NCBI GenBank assembly: GCA_021234155.1 | Contig: JAJEKV010000075.1 | Coordinates: 2,420,001-2,484,000 of the forward strand | Direction of reading: 5' to 3' | Source of the DNA: Isoetes taiwanensis | Taxonomy: Eukaryota; Streptophyta; Lycopodiopsida; Isoetales; Isoetaceae | DNA: 64,000 nucleotides | Shown here: positions 20,641 through 33,880 of the stretch, piece by piece | How positions within the stretch are numbered: position 1 is the stretch's first letter | How the letters are laid out: the number at the start of each line of letters is the position of its first letter | Made by a program: the position numbers and the translations under genes | Notes under the pieces: model-generated | Seen by the model: only the letters and a program-made list of their open reading frames with translations | What the model was told of the DNA's origin: nothing | Databases searched by the model: none

Positions 20641-23600
20641 TCAAGAATGGCAAGGTGTTTACGCACAAAGGGGCCAGAACTCACGGAGTTGGTCAAGACG
20701 AGGAAAGGCGGGGTGGGAGACCCAGGATGTGGGGAAGGAGAACATCAACCTTTGGGGTCTGTCACAAGGGCGAGGAAAATATATAGCCTTTGGGGGGACA
20801 ATAACAGGCATGAGTCGACCTGAGGAAGAAAATGGGACGACCTGAGGCCGAGATGGTCAAGTCGAGCATGGATCAGCCTGCGATCACAAAGACGAGGGCA
20901 GCCAAGGAAAGAATGGAAAGCCAGGAGGCGAGAGAAAACCACGGATGATGCCAGGAGCAACCTCCCGAGAGGGCCAGCCCGGCGATATAGTCTTGGAATT
21001 GTCTTGGATACCCTTGGGATAGCGGAGGTGGAGGAGCACATGGCTGGCATAATATGTCTTGTGAGACATGGGAACACAACATAAAGCAGTACGCGGAGGA
21101 GGAGGGGTGCCAGCTATTCCGTGCTGGAAGGACAAAGGTTTTAAAGATAGAAAGAGGAGTGCGAGTCCTTTGCTGTCAAAATGTAGTAGCCGATTGCATG
21201 CTTATTTTACACTCGGATGTCAATAAGGATATATGGGTATTTAAGAGTATACAATTACCTGAAAGCAAAAAGGTTTAATTACGTGTGGCATATTACCCAC
21301 CGATAAGCTAGAATTATTAGAGGCCCTTTGATGAAATGGAGCAATTTGATGATAATTAATAGCGTCTGAATGCGAGCAGGGGCAGGGAACAAGCACAAAA
21401 GCTCAAGCATGGAAACAAGTGGACAATGGACCCTGCGGCAAGATCAGGTGGAGACATCTGGGAGGGCGGTGGGAAGTCAGTACTGAGGGAGCCTGCGCTT
21501 TCGAGTATGCAATACGGGGGTCATTGCCAGTAGACACGAGGAGATGGGAAGGGTCAATTTCCACGGGCGAGCGTGCAGGAGTATAGTAAGATTCATGTGA
21601 TAATAAGATAACCGCAGTGATAGTCTAAGGTTTATGCTCCTAAAATGGCGATCGGGAAAAGGAGAGTCATAGACCCATAGGTTATGAGGAAATAGGGTTT
21701 CAAATGGCGGTCTAATGAAAGAAATGGGAAAATGGGGAACACAGGCGACAAAAATGGGAACATGCTTAATGATATAACGGTGAAAGTAGCAGCAGTTTTG
21801 GGGAAGAGGAGAAGAAAAGGAGATGATGCCAGGGCCTCAGCTGGGCGCAATGATGAGTGCGAGAGAGCAAAGGAGGCGGGAGAGAGGAGGAGACATATCA
21901 AGGTGAAAAAGTGATGGTATATCTGAGGGATGTTGAGGCAAAGAGAAACAAAACTTGCAACACCAATGGGGATTGGCTAAAACTACTCAAAAGCAACCAC
22001 GAAATTACGAAAAGGTTTCAAAGGGAGGACAAAGGGAATAAGAAGAAACACACCGGTGATATTGGGATGGGAGAGATACTGTGAAAATTTATAAGGCCAG
22101 GGGCTTGACACCCAATACCAGTGGAGATGGACACCGCTGTTTGACCTCCCAGTGATGATAGCGCTAAATAGGATGGCCAACAACAAAGCTCGAATCTGTA
22201 TGGACCTTGTGAACACTAAAATGTCAGGAACCACTTACTTTAGGAAATAGAGTGACGGAATATATTCATGACATAATACACGGGACTCGAACCCAGATGG
22301 TAATGGTCACGAGGGAGCAAACATGAACTTTGAAGTCTGAGAACCATAATAGTTGGCTCCATCTTTGAAATGGTTTAGAAAGGTCTAAATGATAAGTTGA
22401 AACAGTAGAGAGATAGAACTAGGAAACGCAAGGGTTTGGGCCGGAGCACTCAACCAGGACCACCCCATGCCGCCCCTGAGGATAATAATAAACCAAATAA
22501 TCGGAAAAATAATATCTTTATGGCTTTAGGAAGGCACTGACACGATCGAAATATCCCTGAGAGCTCATAGATATCACGGGCACCAAGAGACGAGTAGGGG
22601 CAATTGCAAGATTATGCTATAGTGTATATGCAAAATGGAAGAAGAGGGAAAAGCAATAGATTGCGACACAAGTCAAGCGAGTTACTTGCTATCTGACCTT
22701 TATTGAATATGCATAGATGCATTACAGATTTCATAGCGAGCAGTGAGGACATGAAGCGCTCGCTAGAAACCAAGGATTACCCATTATGTTATATATCGAT
22801 GACCTGAGCATGATGTGCAAAACAAGAATATAAGATTCTTGAAGCTGCTTCGCAGAACCTTGTCGAGGTTGACGATAAATCTTGCAAAAACCAAAATAGT
22901 CTTGACAGGAATAGACACAAATTGTTTCAAGTATTTGGGAGCAGGCTTAGAAGAGTCAGCAGTATGAATGCATGGGGTACGATACACACATGAGTGGAAA
23001 TGGGCTAAAGGCGAGATACAAGATTCCAAACGACCATTGGGAGTTACTATAATATGAAAAATTTCTGTCATGAGGAAATCAAATGCTATACATTAGGTGG
23101 TGGCGACCGCAGCTATACGAGGCGAGCTTTAGGGACCGGGCTATACTTGAGGAAAGAAATGGGAAAAGCGAGGAAGGAATCTCGAACGTGGCATAAGCAG
23201 GGGTCAAGGAACAAATACACCTGGCTTGGGTCATGGTATATGTAGAGATGAGTTGAGAGCCAGTAGGTGAGGGCATGGGAGACTATGGATACCTCATAAG
23301 AATAATGCAGAGTGAGAAACCGAGATAAACTAGATATCGCAGATTGGTCGACAAAATGCATTATCGCTTGAGAACAGCGGATGGTTCGGGATGTAGCCGG
23401 TGTGGACAGGAAATGGGATGGTTTGGCGACTGCCTTATAAGCAGGCGAAGATGGGAATGAGATTGGACAAACAAGACTCACATAAGCATGGCTGCAAAAA
23501 CACCACGGGGCCAGGGCAGTTTGACGCCAGCGGTCTTCAGCGAACATCGGATAGGGGCGGCCCGGATGTACCGGGATAATTTACTGGAAAAACCAAAGAG

Positions 23601-24096
23601 GGATATCCTAGGATGGGGAGCCGCGGCCTAGGGTACAGAAAGGAGACAGGATGGAGGTGAAAAGGCAGTCAGTTATCATGTGAGGTGAGCCGAAATCACT
23701 GCTCAATGAGTGCCCAATATATGGGCAACTGAGGAACAAATACAAAAACATAAGATAAGGCCAGCCATATACGCCAAAATGTGGGGGCGAAACAATAGGA
23801 GATTTAGCAGGCCTGTCTGAAATAGCGACAAAGCAGGAAGTATGGAAGGACGATGGTATGGAAGCCAGATCGGTATTTGTAAAATGCCGACAAGAAGCAG
23901 TTGATATGACGCACCTACTGCGGCCTTGGGCTGATCCGTGATTGCCGATAATAGAAAGAACCTTGAAGGGCTACAATAAAGCCCGGTGATGTGTTAGTAG
24001 CACCCATCGGGGAGCTCGCCCATGCTACATAAGTCCGGGGCCTCGGGGCACAGGGACAATAATGTATATTCCTATTCTATTCTATTCTATTCTATT
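20641..24096 (+). mobile_element. Decayed LINE with (TATTC)n tail
   Basis: More GC-rich than its flanks and without an intact frame, but LINE ORF2 parts appear in order. These are an RT active-site-like YIDDL (IMLYIDDLSMM, codons at 22792-22806), then LTINLAKTKIVLTGIDTN and CFKYLGAGLEES (22863-22950), typical of the RT thumb region, and a tail ECPIYGQLRNKYKNI at about 23707-23752, like the LxxCPxYxxLR end of LINE ORF2. The 3' end carries GGGAGCTCGCCCATGCTACA (24010-24029) and AGGGACAATAAT, then TATTC repeats (about 24072-24096). A related 3' end lies at 61.6 kb with a different repeat tail. The left end at 20641 is exactly where homology between blocks A and B stops. A weak target-site-like pair, ATATTTTTGG (20631-20640) and ATATATTTGG (about 24099-24108), differs at one base. 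Confidence 0.7.
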
Positions 24097-24100
24097 ATAT
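24072..24100 (+). repeat. (TATTC)n microsatellite, LINE tail
   Basis: Four to five TATTC units directly follow the conserved LINE 3' end (GGCACAGGGACAATAATG). Taken as the reverse-transcription tail of the LINE at 20641. Confidence 0.75.
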
Positions 24101-24106
24101 ATATTT

Positions 24107-24450
24107 GGCCCATGGTTTGCAAATTTACTATCAAGCAGTTACCCTAGATCAAAGTAGATAAAGTACATATATGAATGAACAATAGATGAAAGCGATATTA
24201 TGTTGCATTAAGTTAAAGGATGCATCCACGAACGTTATTTTGGATTGAAATCAGTGATGGATCGGGCATAGTTATGAGAGAAGGGTCTTTATTGAATTGT
24301 AATCGTGCAACATATCTCGAAACTAAGCGGGTCCTTCTGCGTACGGAAAGTGCTCCGTTTACATGTTCCCTAATTGATCTCATGCAACCACCAATGCCCA
24401 GGGAACTGAATCGTCTCTATCTGTCTTATCCAGTAAGCGTTAGGTGAGCT
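24107..24450 (+). repeat. Diverged repeat, unit 1 (partner at 25890-26220)
   Basis: Starts CATGGTTTGCAAATTTAC and includes TTATTTTGGATTGAAATC and ATGAGAGAAGGGTCTTTATT. The partner at 25890-26220 has GGTTTTGCAAATTTTTTGGC and the same landmarks in order, with many substitutions and indels. Since block B starts at about 26305 just after the partner, this repeat probably belongs to the left flank of the large duplicated unit. Confidence 0.7.
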
Positions 24451-24738
24451 TTCACATGCACATTCTAGCAAATGTCATCCATGTCATTATCTTCAAAGTA
24501 TATCCAAAGCGTTTTACCACTGTAATGCTCCACTTCTTCTAAGATAAGGCTTGACATGCGATCACTTGTCTTTGAGACCAAACAAGATTAAGTAAGCATA
24601 GGAAGTATATTAATTTTCACGATGTAGAAATCTAACAATAAAAATTAGTTCACTACCAACATAGTATAACAATCAAATAATGGCGAAGGTAAAATAATTG
24701 ACAATGTATTAAGTGAAGAAATACCTATCCATTGTGTC

Positions 24739-25129
24739 TTGGGAAGACAACATCCTGTAGGTAATTAGGGAAATCGGCCTTACACTTAAAACATTATTTG
24801 GCATAAATATTCATTCATATAGACACTTACTTTAATGCAATTAGGAGGATCTTGCTCGTTTAAATTCACGGCTTCATTATTATGCGCTTTGCCTAGGATT
24901 GAAGATGCTATTGCAACATGGTGCCCTAATCAAGCAACATGATGGAGAAAAATCAAGCTCGTGTTCAGATCTCTTACTTTGAACCTTGTAAACTGAATTT
25001 GTGAACCTTCAAAGCATCTGCATTAGGTAAATAAAACACAACCACATATTTATCGGAGAGAGAGATGGGCCTGATACCATAATTCATGAAAGCATTGAGC
25101 GCAATGAACATTTGATGTAAACCTAGAAG
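24739..25129 (+). repeat. About 391-bp tandem direct repeat, unit 1
   Basis: Begins GGAAGACAACATC and contains ATTCATATAGACACTTACTT and TAAATAAAACACAACCACAT. It is repeated immediately at 25130. The two units differ by small indels, several at CTG/CAG (for example AAGCATCTGCATTAGG against AAGCATCACGCATTAGG). Confidence 0.88.
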
Positions 25130-25510
25130 GAAGACAACATCACATGGGTAATTAGAAATCAGCCTTACACTTAAAAACATTATTTGGCACATAAATATTC
25201 ATTCATATAGACACTTACTTTAATGCAATTAGGAGGATCTTGCTCGTTTAAATTCCACGGCTTCATTATGGCCTTGGATAGGTTGAAGATGCTATTGCAA
25301 CATGGTGCCTAATCAAGCAACAACGGATGGAAAATCAAGCTACGTGTTCGGATCTACCTTTGAACCTTGTAAAAGCGGACTGAACCTTCAAAGCATCACG
25401 CATTAGGTAAATAAAACACAACCACATATTTATCGGAAGAGAGATGGGCATGATACCATAATTCATGAAGCTGTTGAGCGCAATGGGCATTTGATGTAAA
25501 CCTTCTAGGT
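25130..25510 (+). repeat. About 391-bp tandem direct repeat, unit 2
   Basis: Second unit of the tandem pair, beginning GGAAGACAACATCACATGGG and ending GCATTTGATGTAAACCTTCT. No coding frame is shared by the two units. Confidence 0.88.
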
Positions 25511-25889
25511 TGTTGCATTAGAGAATCTTAAGGTTGCATCTAAACATGCTATTTTCATGTTCATTAACTTGTGTATATGAAATAAGCGGTTCTAAGTTTC
25601 AAGTGTTCTCCACAAGAAAAATTGAACACTTTAGGAATTGGAGAGGTAAAATGCCGAAGATCGAGGTTGTGTCGTCTCCTTTAAAAGCGAGTGCGGGGAA
25701 GTATGGAGGCGTAATTGAGCATGGCATGGGCTACTCTTGCCATGGAAATTGCATTTTTAATGCACATTTAAGTTCGGACTAAATAACCGTTGAAGAAGTC
25801 TGACCTATCGCCAATAATAGTAATAGCGAGATGCATTAGATATGGATTACAAATTTTAAGTAATACTTAAATATCGACTATATACATCT

Positions 25890-26220
25890 TTAGCTTATGG
25901 TTTTGCAAATTTTTTGGCCAAGCAGTTACATTAGATTAAAGTACATAAGCGAAGTATGTAAATGAGCAATAGATACAAAGCCCACATTACATTGCATTAA
26001 GATACAAAGAGCAACACTTATGGCATTATTTTGGATTGAAATCGTTAGGTGGATCAACATAGTTAATGAGAGAAGGTCTTTATTGGGTTTATGTCATCGG
26101 ACATATCTCGGCGGGCCGGGATCCATTATAAGTCACGAGAGAGTGTACATTTTACTGCGTTCCACAGCAATTGATCTAATGTGCAACCGCCAATGGATAT
26201 AGAATTAAAATTGTCTACGT
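25890..26220 (+). repeat. Diverged repeat, unit 2 (partner at 24107-24450)
   Basis: Contains TTATTTTGGATTGAAATCGT and AATGAGAGAAGGTCTTTATT in the same order as the partner. It is followed within 100 bp by the start of duplicated block B. Confidence 0.7.
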
Positions 26221-29200
26221 CACAATCTTATCACGTAAAAAGAGGAAGCATTTCTAAGTGTGTTTACACATGCTCAAATGTATCCTTTTTGGTTGATGCT
26301 TAGGCTGAGGATTTCTTGAACAAGAATCAACTTTAAAATTATGTGGACGGTAAGCCTAAAAATTCTAATCAAAGAGAAAGTTTATCATTCCTCAAAAACA
26401 TGTCATTGCAATAACAAATTGAAGGCAATGGCTAGGACAACACTAGTTCTCTACGTGCTTGTTATTCAAAGACACAACTACAAAGAGAGGGGCGTAGTAG
26501 TAGAAATAAAAACAACTAGAAGTTAATGTTCTATAAATAACAAATATTCAAATCTCCGATAACTAGAGTTTTAATTATATGAATTCAATCTTTATCTCCT
26601 TTATCAAAGAAGCAATCCATAGAGCAACCCATAAGTATTGACTCCACTAAACGACACTAAACTATTAGTTGCCTCTATACTTTATGCATATATAATCCAC
26701 GAAAACAAAAGCATTATATGCTCCTCTTTAATTAGAACTACAAAAGGCATTGGCTTTTGTCATTTGCAAGATGACAACGATCGATAAACACAAAATATTG
26801 AATAAGAGTCAATAAACACATAATATCGATTCTTGTCACTTACATGGTAATCACAATAGTGTGTAGTTGTGCATACATCAATGAGTGGTTTAATGGGCAA
26901 TCCATTGATGGTTAGCATCTTGTTTATAACAAAGAGTTTGTAATAAAACATATGATTTTAAGGGCCAAACTTTTTTTACTTGACCATGTTTTGTTGCACA
27001 AAGATGCTTGTTCATTTGCCAAATCACAAAGCCACAAAAATAAAAAGGAAAACAAAAGGTAAATAAAAGCTTGAAATAAGCATGTTTTCCTATTGTTTTT
27101 ATTAATGGGTTATATGAGTGCGATTCTGGTGGATATTGTACTATGGGTCAGCAAGAAGCTCATCTCGGTTCTTCATGGAGCTCATGCTACAGATTGAAGA
27201 AAAACATAAACAAGATTCGGAAGCACCAACAAAAGCCTCCATAGCGAGACTAGTTCAAGTAGGGCTCTTAGAGCCCCTCCATAGCCCGGATGTCGTTCAA
27301 AGCGGGTAAAACAAGAAATAGCCAGCAGCGCCAACATGAAGCGCCATCACCAAAATGCTAACACTGCAAAAAAAGAACATGGTTGCATGCCTGATCATGA
27401 TGGCACCAAACAAAAAAGCACAACAACGAACAACACAAGGGGCAATTTAAGTAAGCTATTTTGGCTTTAGTCCACATGCAAAAGTATAGTTTAGATCTAG
27501 CTATAGATGGATCAACAGGCTATTTTCTGTCGAGAGAGAAGATGTGGAGTGAAGGCAACGGCCGATGAAAATCAGTTATGTCCATGTGAATAAAACATGG
27601 CCTTGCAATCCGGGTTCATCATAAAAACAAAAAAAAAAAATAACAAAGTTCATCACTAAAAGCGCAAACGGACATGCAATTTGATGTAATACTGATTCAT
27701 ATTTCATGGTTAATTCCATAATCGGGGCTAAAGCTCTCGAAATCCTTACATGGGGCATAAATTTGGGACAAATGAATAGATATGATTTACATGACCATTC
27801 CATGTTTGAGGTTTTCTTTGTTCTAGTTTTTGTACATCAATTTCCATCAATGCATGCTCTATGATTGTGTTTGAAGATATGGTGGATGATTCGTTTGGTG
27901 GCTTCAAAATACATCCATCTACCACTCATCCATTACAAGCGATGCCACTAAGATAGGCTACTTGACAAAAAAAAGAATTGTAAGCGAGGAAAAGATTGGC
28001 AAGCGGTGGCGCAATTGGAGCTCCTACCCTATATAGGAAACTCAAATTTGTTTTGGCAAAAGGAAAGCTAGTTGTTGGCGGTTGTCTTTTTCATGGAAAA
28101 AAAAAAAATTGAATATTTATTCTTTGGCGATTTGTGTTTTATGGGAAAAGAAAAAGGTTGAATATTTTTTTTTGGGTGTGTAATGAGATATTATTTTTTT
28201 ATTTAAAAAAATCAAATTCAAAAAACATTCACGGAAGTTTGAAAGACATATAAATTATTAGATATAACCATAGTTACAAAACATGTCCATGGGAAGCGCG
28301 GGGTCCCCAAGTTTTTGACAACAAGCGGAAGCCATTGGGAACATGGAAGCGGATAACCGCGGAATATTCTCAAAAAGATACTTTAAACTCCTAGAAAAAT
28401 AAAAAATAGAATCAGAAAATATTATGTAAAATCAACAATGGTTATGAAAAAAAAAATTAATTGTTAGCCTTCCTACAGCCACGAGATCTACGTGGACGAC
28501 CAACACATTAGAATATTGTCGTGGGCGTAATGGCAAAATAGGCCAAGGAACAATACATAGTGTTACGGTTTTATCATGGCATACCCATTCTATTCTTCTC
28601 ACAAGGTAAGTAAATCCCATTAATAGTTCCTTTACGACCGCGGTATTCTCCCGGGATCATGATGTAATCGGAAGTGCTAGGTTAAGCCCCCTAAAGTGGT
28701 AAAGAAGTCTGATCAGTTTCTTCAGGACATAGGGCATCTTTGTTCCTAAAGTTCCCGAATTTGATATTTTGCTAAACAAGAATTAAGCACAGTCTTGGAG
28801 ATGGGTCTTCTTCTTGTAAGCCAACTTATCGAACGGCAATTGGAAACAAATAGGTTCGATGTGGAAAAACTCTTTTTACAATTGCAAGGATAAATAAAAA
28901 CTCTTGTTAAAGTTGCAAGGATAAATAAGAAACAAAAAGCGACCATGTTTTCTAAAAAAAATGGCGTGGCCACGGCTAACCACGGTTGTGTTGCGCACCA
29001 TCTTCAAAACCACGGTCGTGCCCATGTTCTACGGTTTCTTGATCAGTTGCGGCTCATGGGACAAGGCGAAGCAATTTGGATATAACACTAATCTCATTTA
29101 TTATGACAATAACTTTGCGAACATTTTTCCTTCTTTAAAAATCGGGCTTCAAAATGATGTGAGCGTCAAGTGTGGTGTACTTAGAATCATTTTAGATGGG

Positions 29201-29300
29201 CCGAAATAGAGATGTGAAGTTCGACTTCGGATCATCTACTATCTACATCTAAGCTTAAGTTGTTTCAAATCCCATGTGTTGCGACTCTTGCATGCCTCAA
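26221..29300. other. Left part of block B, no recognisable gene
   Basis: Counterpart of 1-3150. No frame, domain or RNA gene is supported. Poly-A/T tracts lie around 28090-28210. Confidence 0.55.
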
Positions 29301-29319
29301 CTCGCTTGGATTACACGAG

Positions 29320-31480
29320 CATGCGAGAGAACTCCGGGCGCTCACGATGACTGACGGCATGATTTTGCGGTCCCTAAGCGAGAAGCAGCGGACCGATTGA
29401 TTGAAGTGCTTGGGAATCTTTGCCTGATGCTTTGAGAGAAAATTTGCTCGCGGCGGCAGTCTAGAGGCCATAATCTTCCCATATAATCGATGGTTTGATC
29501 TTGGGTGTAAAGGAACTCAATCGCCCCCTTCAAGTCATGGATTCTACTTTATACCCACATAGAAGCCCGACAATACCGGCGCTTTCCTCTGGGATAAAAA
29601 GCCATGTACTTCCATGAGGGCATCAAGAATATCTTCTCTCTAGACCATCATCCCTTTTGACCAAGGTGCTCACAAAATCAATATAGCCTATAGGGGATAT
29701 AACTGGCGATGGGGGCAATAGTTGCGGCAACTCTATATTCCGGGGGGTTTTGCGGCAATACCCCCGGAGTCTCGGAAGGCTTGACTCTAAAAATCACAAA
29801 AGGTTGTCGTCCGAAACAATGTCTTGCCAATGGAAGCAGCCAGACTTAGGGCGGTATCCGAGCGAGGGTTGCTAAAATGGGTAGACCTTTCATGGCATCG
29901 ATCTTAAGCATCTTGTTCAGCAGAACATTCTGAGGGAAGGCGTTCCCGCCATAATGGACCATTAGTAATTTGTTTCCATCTACAAGGCGGAAGCCATATT
30001 GCACGGCAAATTCTAAGAAAGTATGGTGGGTTCGGTGTTTACCAAAGCTCTACCGACATTCTTTCGGCGGCGGTTGACAAGATAATGACCCGGAAAAGTC
30101 GCGAGCTCTTACACGCATGATTTCAGGCCGCCGCCATAATCATTGATCATATCTTTTGCACTGGTACTACGATTGAAGTTGTAAACCATTGACAAGACTT
30201 GTATTGCTTTATCGACTTAAGCAAGACTTGACGTGTGCCCTCGGGAAAAGCTACTTGGGAAAGATTGCGGCAGTTGAGGTCACTTTGGATGCGAGATGGG
30301 ATATATAGGCTATATGAGGCATGCTCGGTAGGCTGGGGAAGTGAGCCAACCATTTTGACAATGGTGTTGGGGTCCTCTAGGAATAGCCTTTCTCTCTTTA
30401 TTATTTGGGCTCATTGATCCAATTGGAAAGGTGGCTTCTTGACGATGAGGTAGTGAACTTTCTTTTGCATTAGAGATGCTAGGCGGAGTCATATGTCTGA
30501 GATGATGTGGACCTCTAGCTTACACTAAGACATCATGACGGACAATGACAGGTAATTGTCGTGCTAATCTCATCTCGGGTCAACCAAGAACTCCTCGTTC
30601 ATAAAAAGATAAATAATGGAGATGATGCCTCACCTCTGATTACTTGGAAGTGGAGTTCCTTTTCTACCATGTACTAAGATACTTCCACTTGGTTACAAGT
30701 GACATCGTCTTTGGAAGCGATGTATGCAATCTTGGGGACAATAGTCCTGAAAGCAGTTGTATGACTTGGCCCATCGATCGCCTTATTTAGGTTCTTGATG
30801 GAGTTCGTTCTTTTATCGAAATTCGGTCGGGGGCCCGATGGTGGTCCGCCCACTACCTAAGCGACTTAGGCGGGTGCGGCAAATGCCTTCTGCTGCCGGG
30901 CGTTAGGGAGTGAAATCTGTGGTCAATATCAAATTCTTCTGAGGAGACATGTTTTGCTCTTCAAAAGTAGTCCTTGATGGCCATCGTCTATTTTGATGAT
31001 TAGTATGGATGATCTCAAGGCCCTCTTTGGAAGCAGTGGCTGGCCCGGTTGGAATATCGAGGAGCACATGTGCATATAGGTGCAAGCAGGAAGAGGATCA
31101 TCGTAGCTTGAGGCGTTATCTAGACACTTGCTTCCTTATGGCGTTGGGATGCAACGCCCTTAAACAACTCAAGACACATATTACCCGGCACCACACTCAA
31201 GCCCATGCTGAAATGGAGCATACAACCGCGCCTATGTGCCCATTTCCTTGAGAATAGCATATCATTGCCTCAATTTGCATAAGTACATAATGTCTACGAG
31301 ATAGACAGAGACGGATCGTCTGAGGAGCCATACAAGGCAGGTCTTTATCGGTGCTTTTGTGGGGAGGCTTTGAGATGAATGTCCATTCTTTTAAGGTTTT
31401 ATGGAGCATATGATCCATTCGGGAATGCTACCTTGGATTAGTCAGAGGCCCATCTCGGTTGGACATCATGCGAAATATTA
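29320..31480 (+). mobile_element. Degraded LINE, plus strand, copy B
   Basis: Counterpart of the LINE at 3150-5390, more heavily disrupted. The RT box is at about 30200-30300, but the catalytic YADD is destroyed: copy A reads TATGCAGATGATG and this copy reads TATGTCTGAGATGATG around 30492-30507. Many differences from copy A fall at CAG or CTG. No reading frame survives beyond about 80 codons. Confidence 0.75.
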
Positions 31481-33880
31481 GTCATATAATAGGTCTAGAT
31501 ATATAGGATATTCCTTCAAAGAATATTAATAGATTCAAAGCGTATATGAAGTTGAGACTAAAAACACATAGAACACTCGGGTTCTTTTTATAAGGAATAC
31601 TACAATTAACCAAATACTCTAAACTCTTTAGTAGAAAGATGGGGTAGAAAATACTAAAAATCAATCATAAGTTAAACAAGGACTTTCACTTCCAGTGAAC
31701 TCAAATCTAGAAAAATCCTTTTATCTTACTTTGTTGCTTGGGAATTCCATGCAGGTATAAATTACACTAAGACAATGGTTGGGGCTATTTTGAGAGCTAT
31801 GATACAAAGATAAATAAAACAGGGAATGGAAAAAAGTAGTATTAATCCCCATATACCATGATTTATCACAGTTGGGCTATGGGATAGATATCAATGTGAT
31901 AGAATAGATCGAGAAATATTTCCATTCACCATTGATGGAGGTAGAAACCGAAATGCCAGGCCACAGTCAACAGATGGACCTCCTGCTATCAGCCAGTGCC
32001 AATTTTTGATATATTTCGGGCTGGGGCCTCATACTGTAACCACTATTATAAATGTACTTTCTGACTAAGGTCAGTGCTCATCACAGGCTATTTATAGCAG
32101 CAATACATGCACATGTGTATTATAAGTGGACTATATATTCCTACAAGATTTGTGGCCATCGGATCATGTAATATTTCTCTCGAATAGTCTATAAAATTTA
32201 CCCTCTGGATTCATCCTTGTGGTCAGATGGGGCAGTTGCTCCAGTTGACCCAGTGTTTAAACTGACCAAGGATTTCTTGCAAAGGGCATTTAACTTACAC
32301 TGATATAACTGATACAATACAATATTTCAAATCTAATTGAACATCTATATAACGTTACGCTGCATCAATCAAAACTTAGGAGTCCAGACTCCAACTAGAA
32401 CTCCAACTCGGGACTTACCTAGGGGATATCTCACGTGTCGATGAGAGCTTGAGCGATACAGTAGCAACTCTCATGTGATAAAACACCGCTTCCTTTACGT
32501 GACGCCGAGGATATAGCAAAGGCGCGCTGACCAACCGCAAAACTTTAACAAACTGCATCGATGAACTTGGGGTTGAACTACGGCCGCGATACCCATGATG
32601 TCAAGACATAGTAAATTCCACAATCCAACGAGGATAATACTATATCCGAGGGGCTAAATGGCAAGCTGAAAGTTCAGATCATTAGTATAAACCACAAATG
32701 TACATACGATAAGCATATAATCTACAAGCGGAAGAATCGATAGTCTTATTCACATTCAACAAATCGGAAAAAGAATCACCTTCTTAGTTGACAAGCAACT
32801 GAAACGAATTCCTTCAAATCAACTTAAGGTTCACAAAATCAACAAGATCAAACATTGATTTACAATAGGCGGAGCCCATTGCGCATGTCTAATCCCCATA
32901 GTCAACTTCTTGGGATTTCTTGGATCAATAAAAACTTTTAAGAGCTCATGGGACCTCAAAGTATAGAGTTAGAAGCGCCATCTATTCCTATTCCATGTTA
33001 GACATATTGAGAATATGTCATGGAAGAACCGTTGGGTGTCCTCTCATCATGCAAAATGGCTATCCTATAGACCCCATACCAATTTATCACATTTTGAAGC
33101 AAATTCTTGAATACTTTGCTCTAGTTGGAAAGGATAAACATTGAATCGGGGTGGGAGGCATCAATCTCTGAAGCTTATAAGAGATGGTGTTAAGCTCCAA
33201 GACTTAGATGATTAACATTCCTTGTCGTCTTCGTGCTCACTCCATCATAACTTGTTAAACAAAGTTACCTAACAAGTACCACGAATAAGAACAAAAAAAA
33301 AACACAAAATGAAACACAAGCTTGTCAAAGAAAAAAAGCTGAACAAACTTAACCAACGACCAAGCGTGATCATCCATGTGGATTGGAATATAATCCACAC
33401 TTTAGGACTCTGAGGATAGCTTCAAGATCTAAGCTTAAAGGAAAGAGTCTAGGAAACCAACAAATGGCTAGGAGCAAGATTCATTGCATTGTTATAGTGA
33501 CTAATAATTGAATATAAATTAGTGTACTATATACCTTAACTTATTAAGTTGTTGGGTGCCTTCTAACACGTTCAGATTATTTTAAATTATTTACAGGTTT
33601 TCATGTTTTGGTGCGTCTTATTTTGAAAATGGATTGGTGGCAATACTGTTATTGGTGTTAGGGTGGTGACAACAAAACTGGAGCAAAGTAGGTGTGTATC
33701 TTGGAAGAGCCAAGGCCAAACTAAACACGTGAAAAGCATCTTTTATATTCATATAAATTATGTACACTAGTATTTTACAATCGAGTACATTTTCCGTTAT
33801 GAGTAATTTTACAAACTGGGATCATAGTCTGCGGTTTTCATACAAATCTGGTCTACTACGGAGGCGGGCACATGAGGTGA
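31481..33880. other. About 2.4 kb without a recognisable gene (copy B)
   Basis: Counterpart of 5391-7780. The longest frames are under about 60 codons, and nothing is conserved in frame with copy A. Confidence 0.55.

Noticed and set aside
20745-21135. 110- and 83-codon minus-strand frames with Pro/Leu-rich text
   Set aside because: They are antisense to the decayed LINE and have no recognisable domain.
22280-22300. GGGACTCGAACCC, resembling a minus-strand tRNA B box
   Set aside because: No A box, acceptor stem or terminator could be found around it, and it lies inside LINE sequence.
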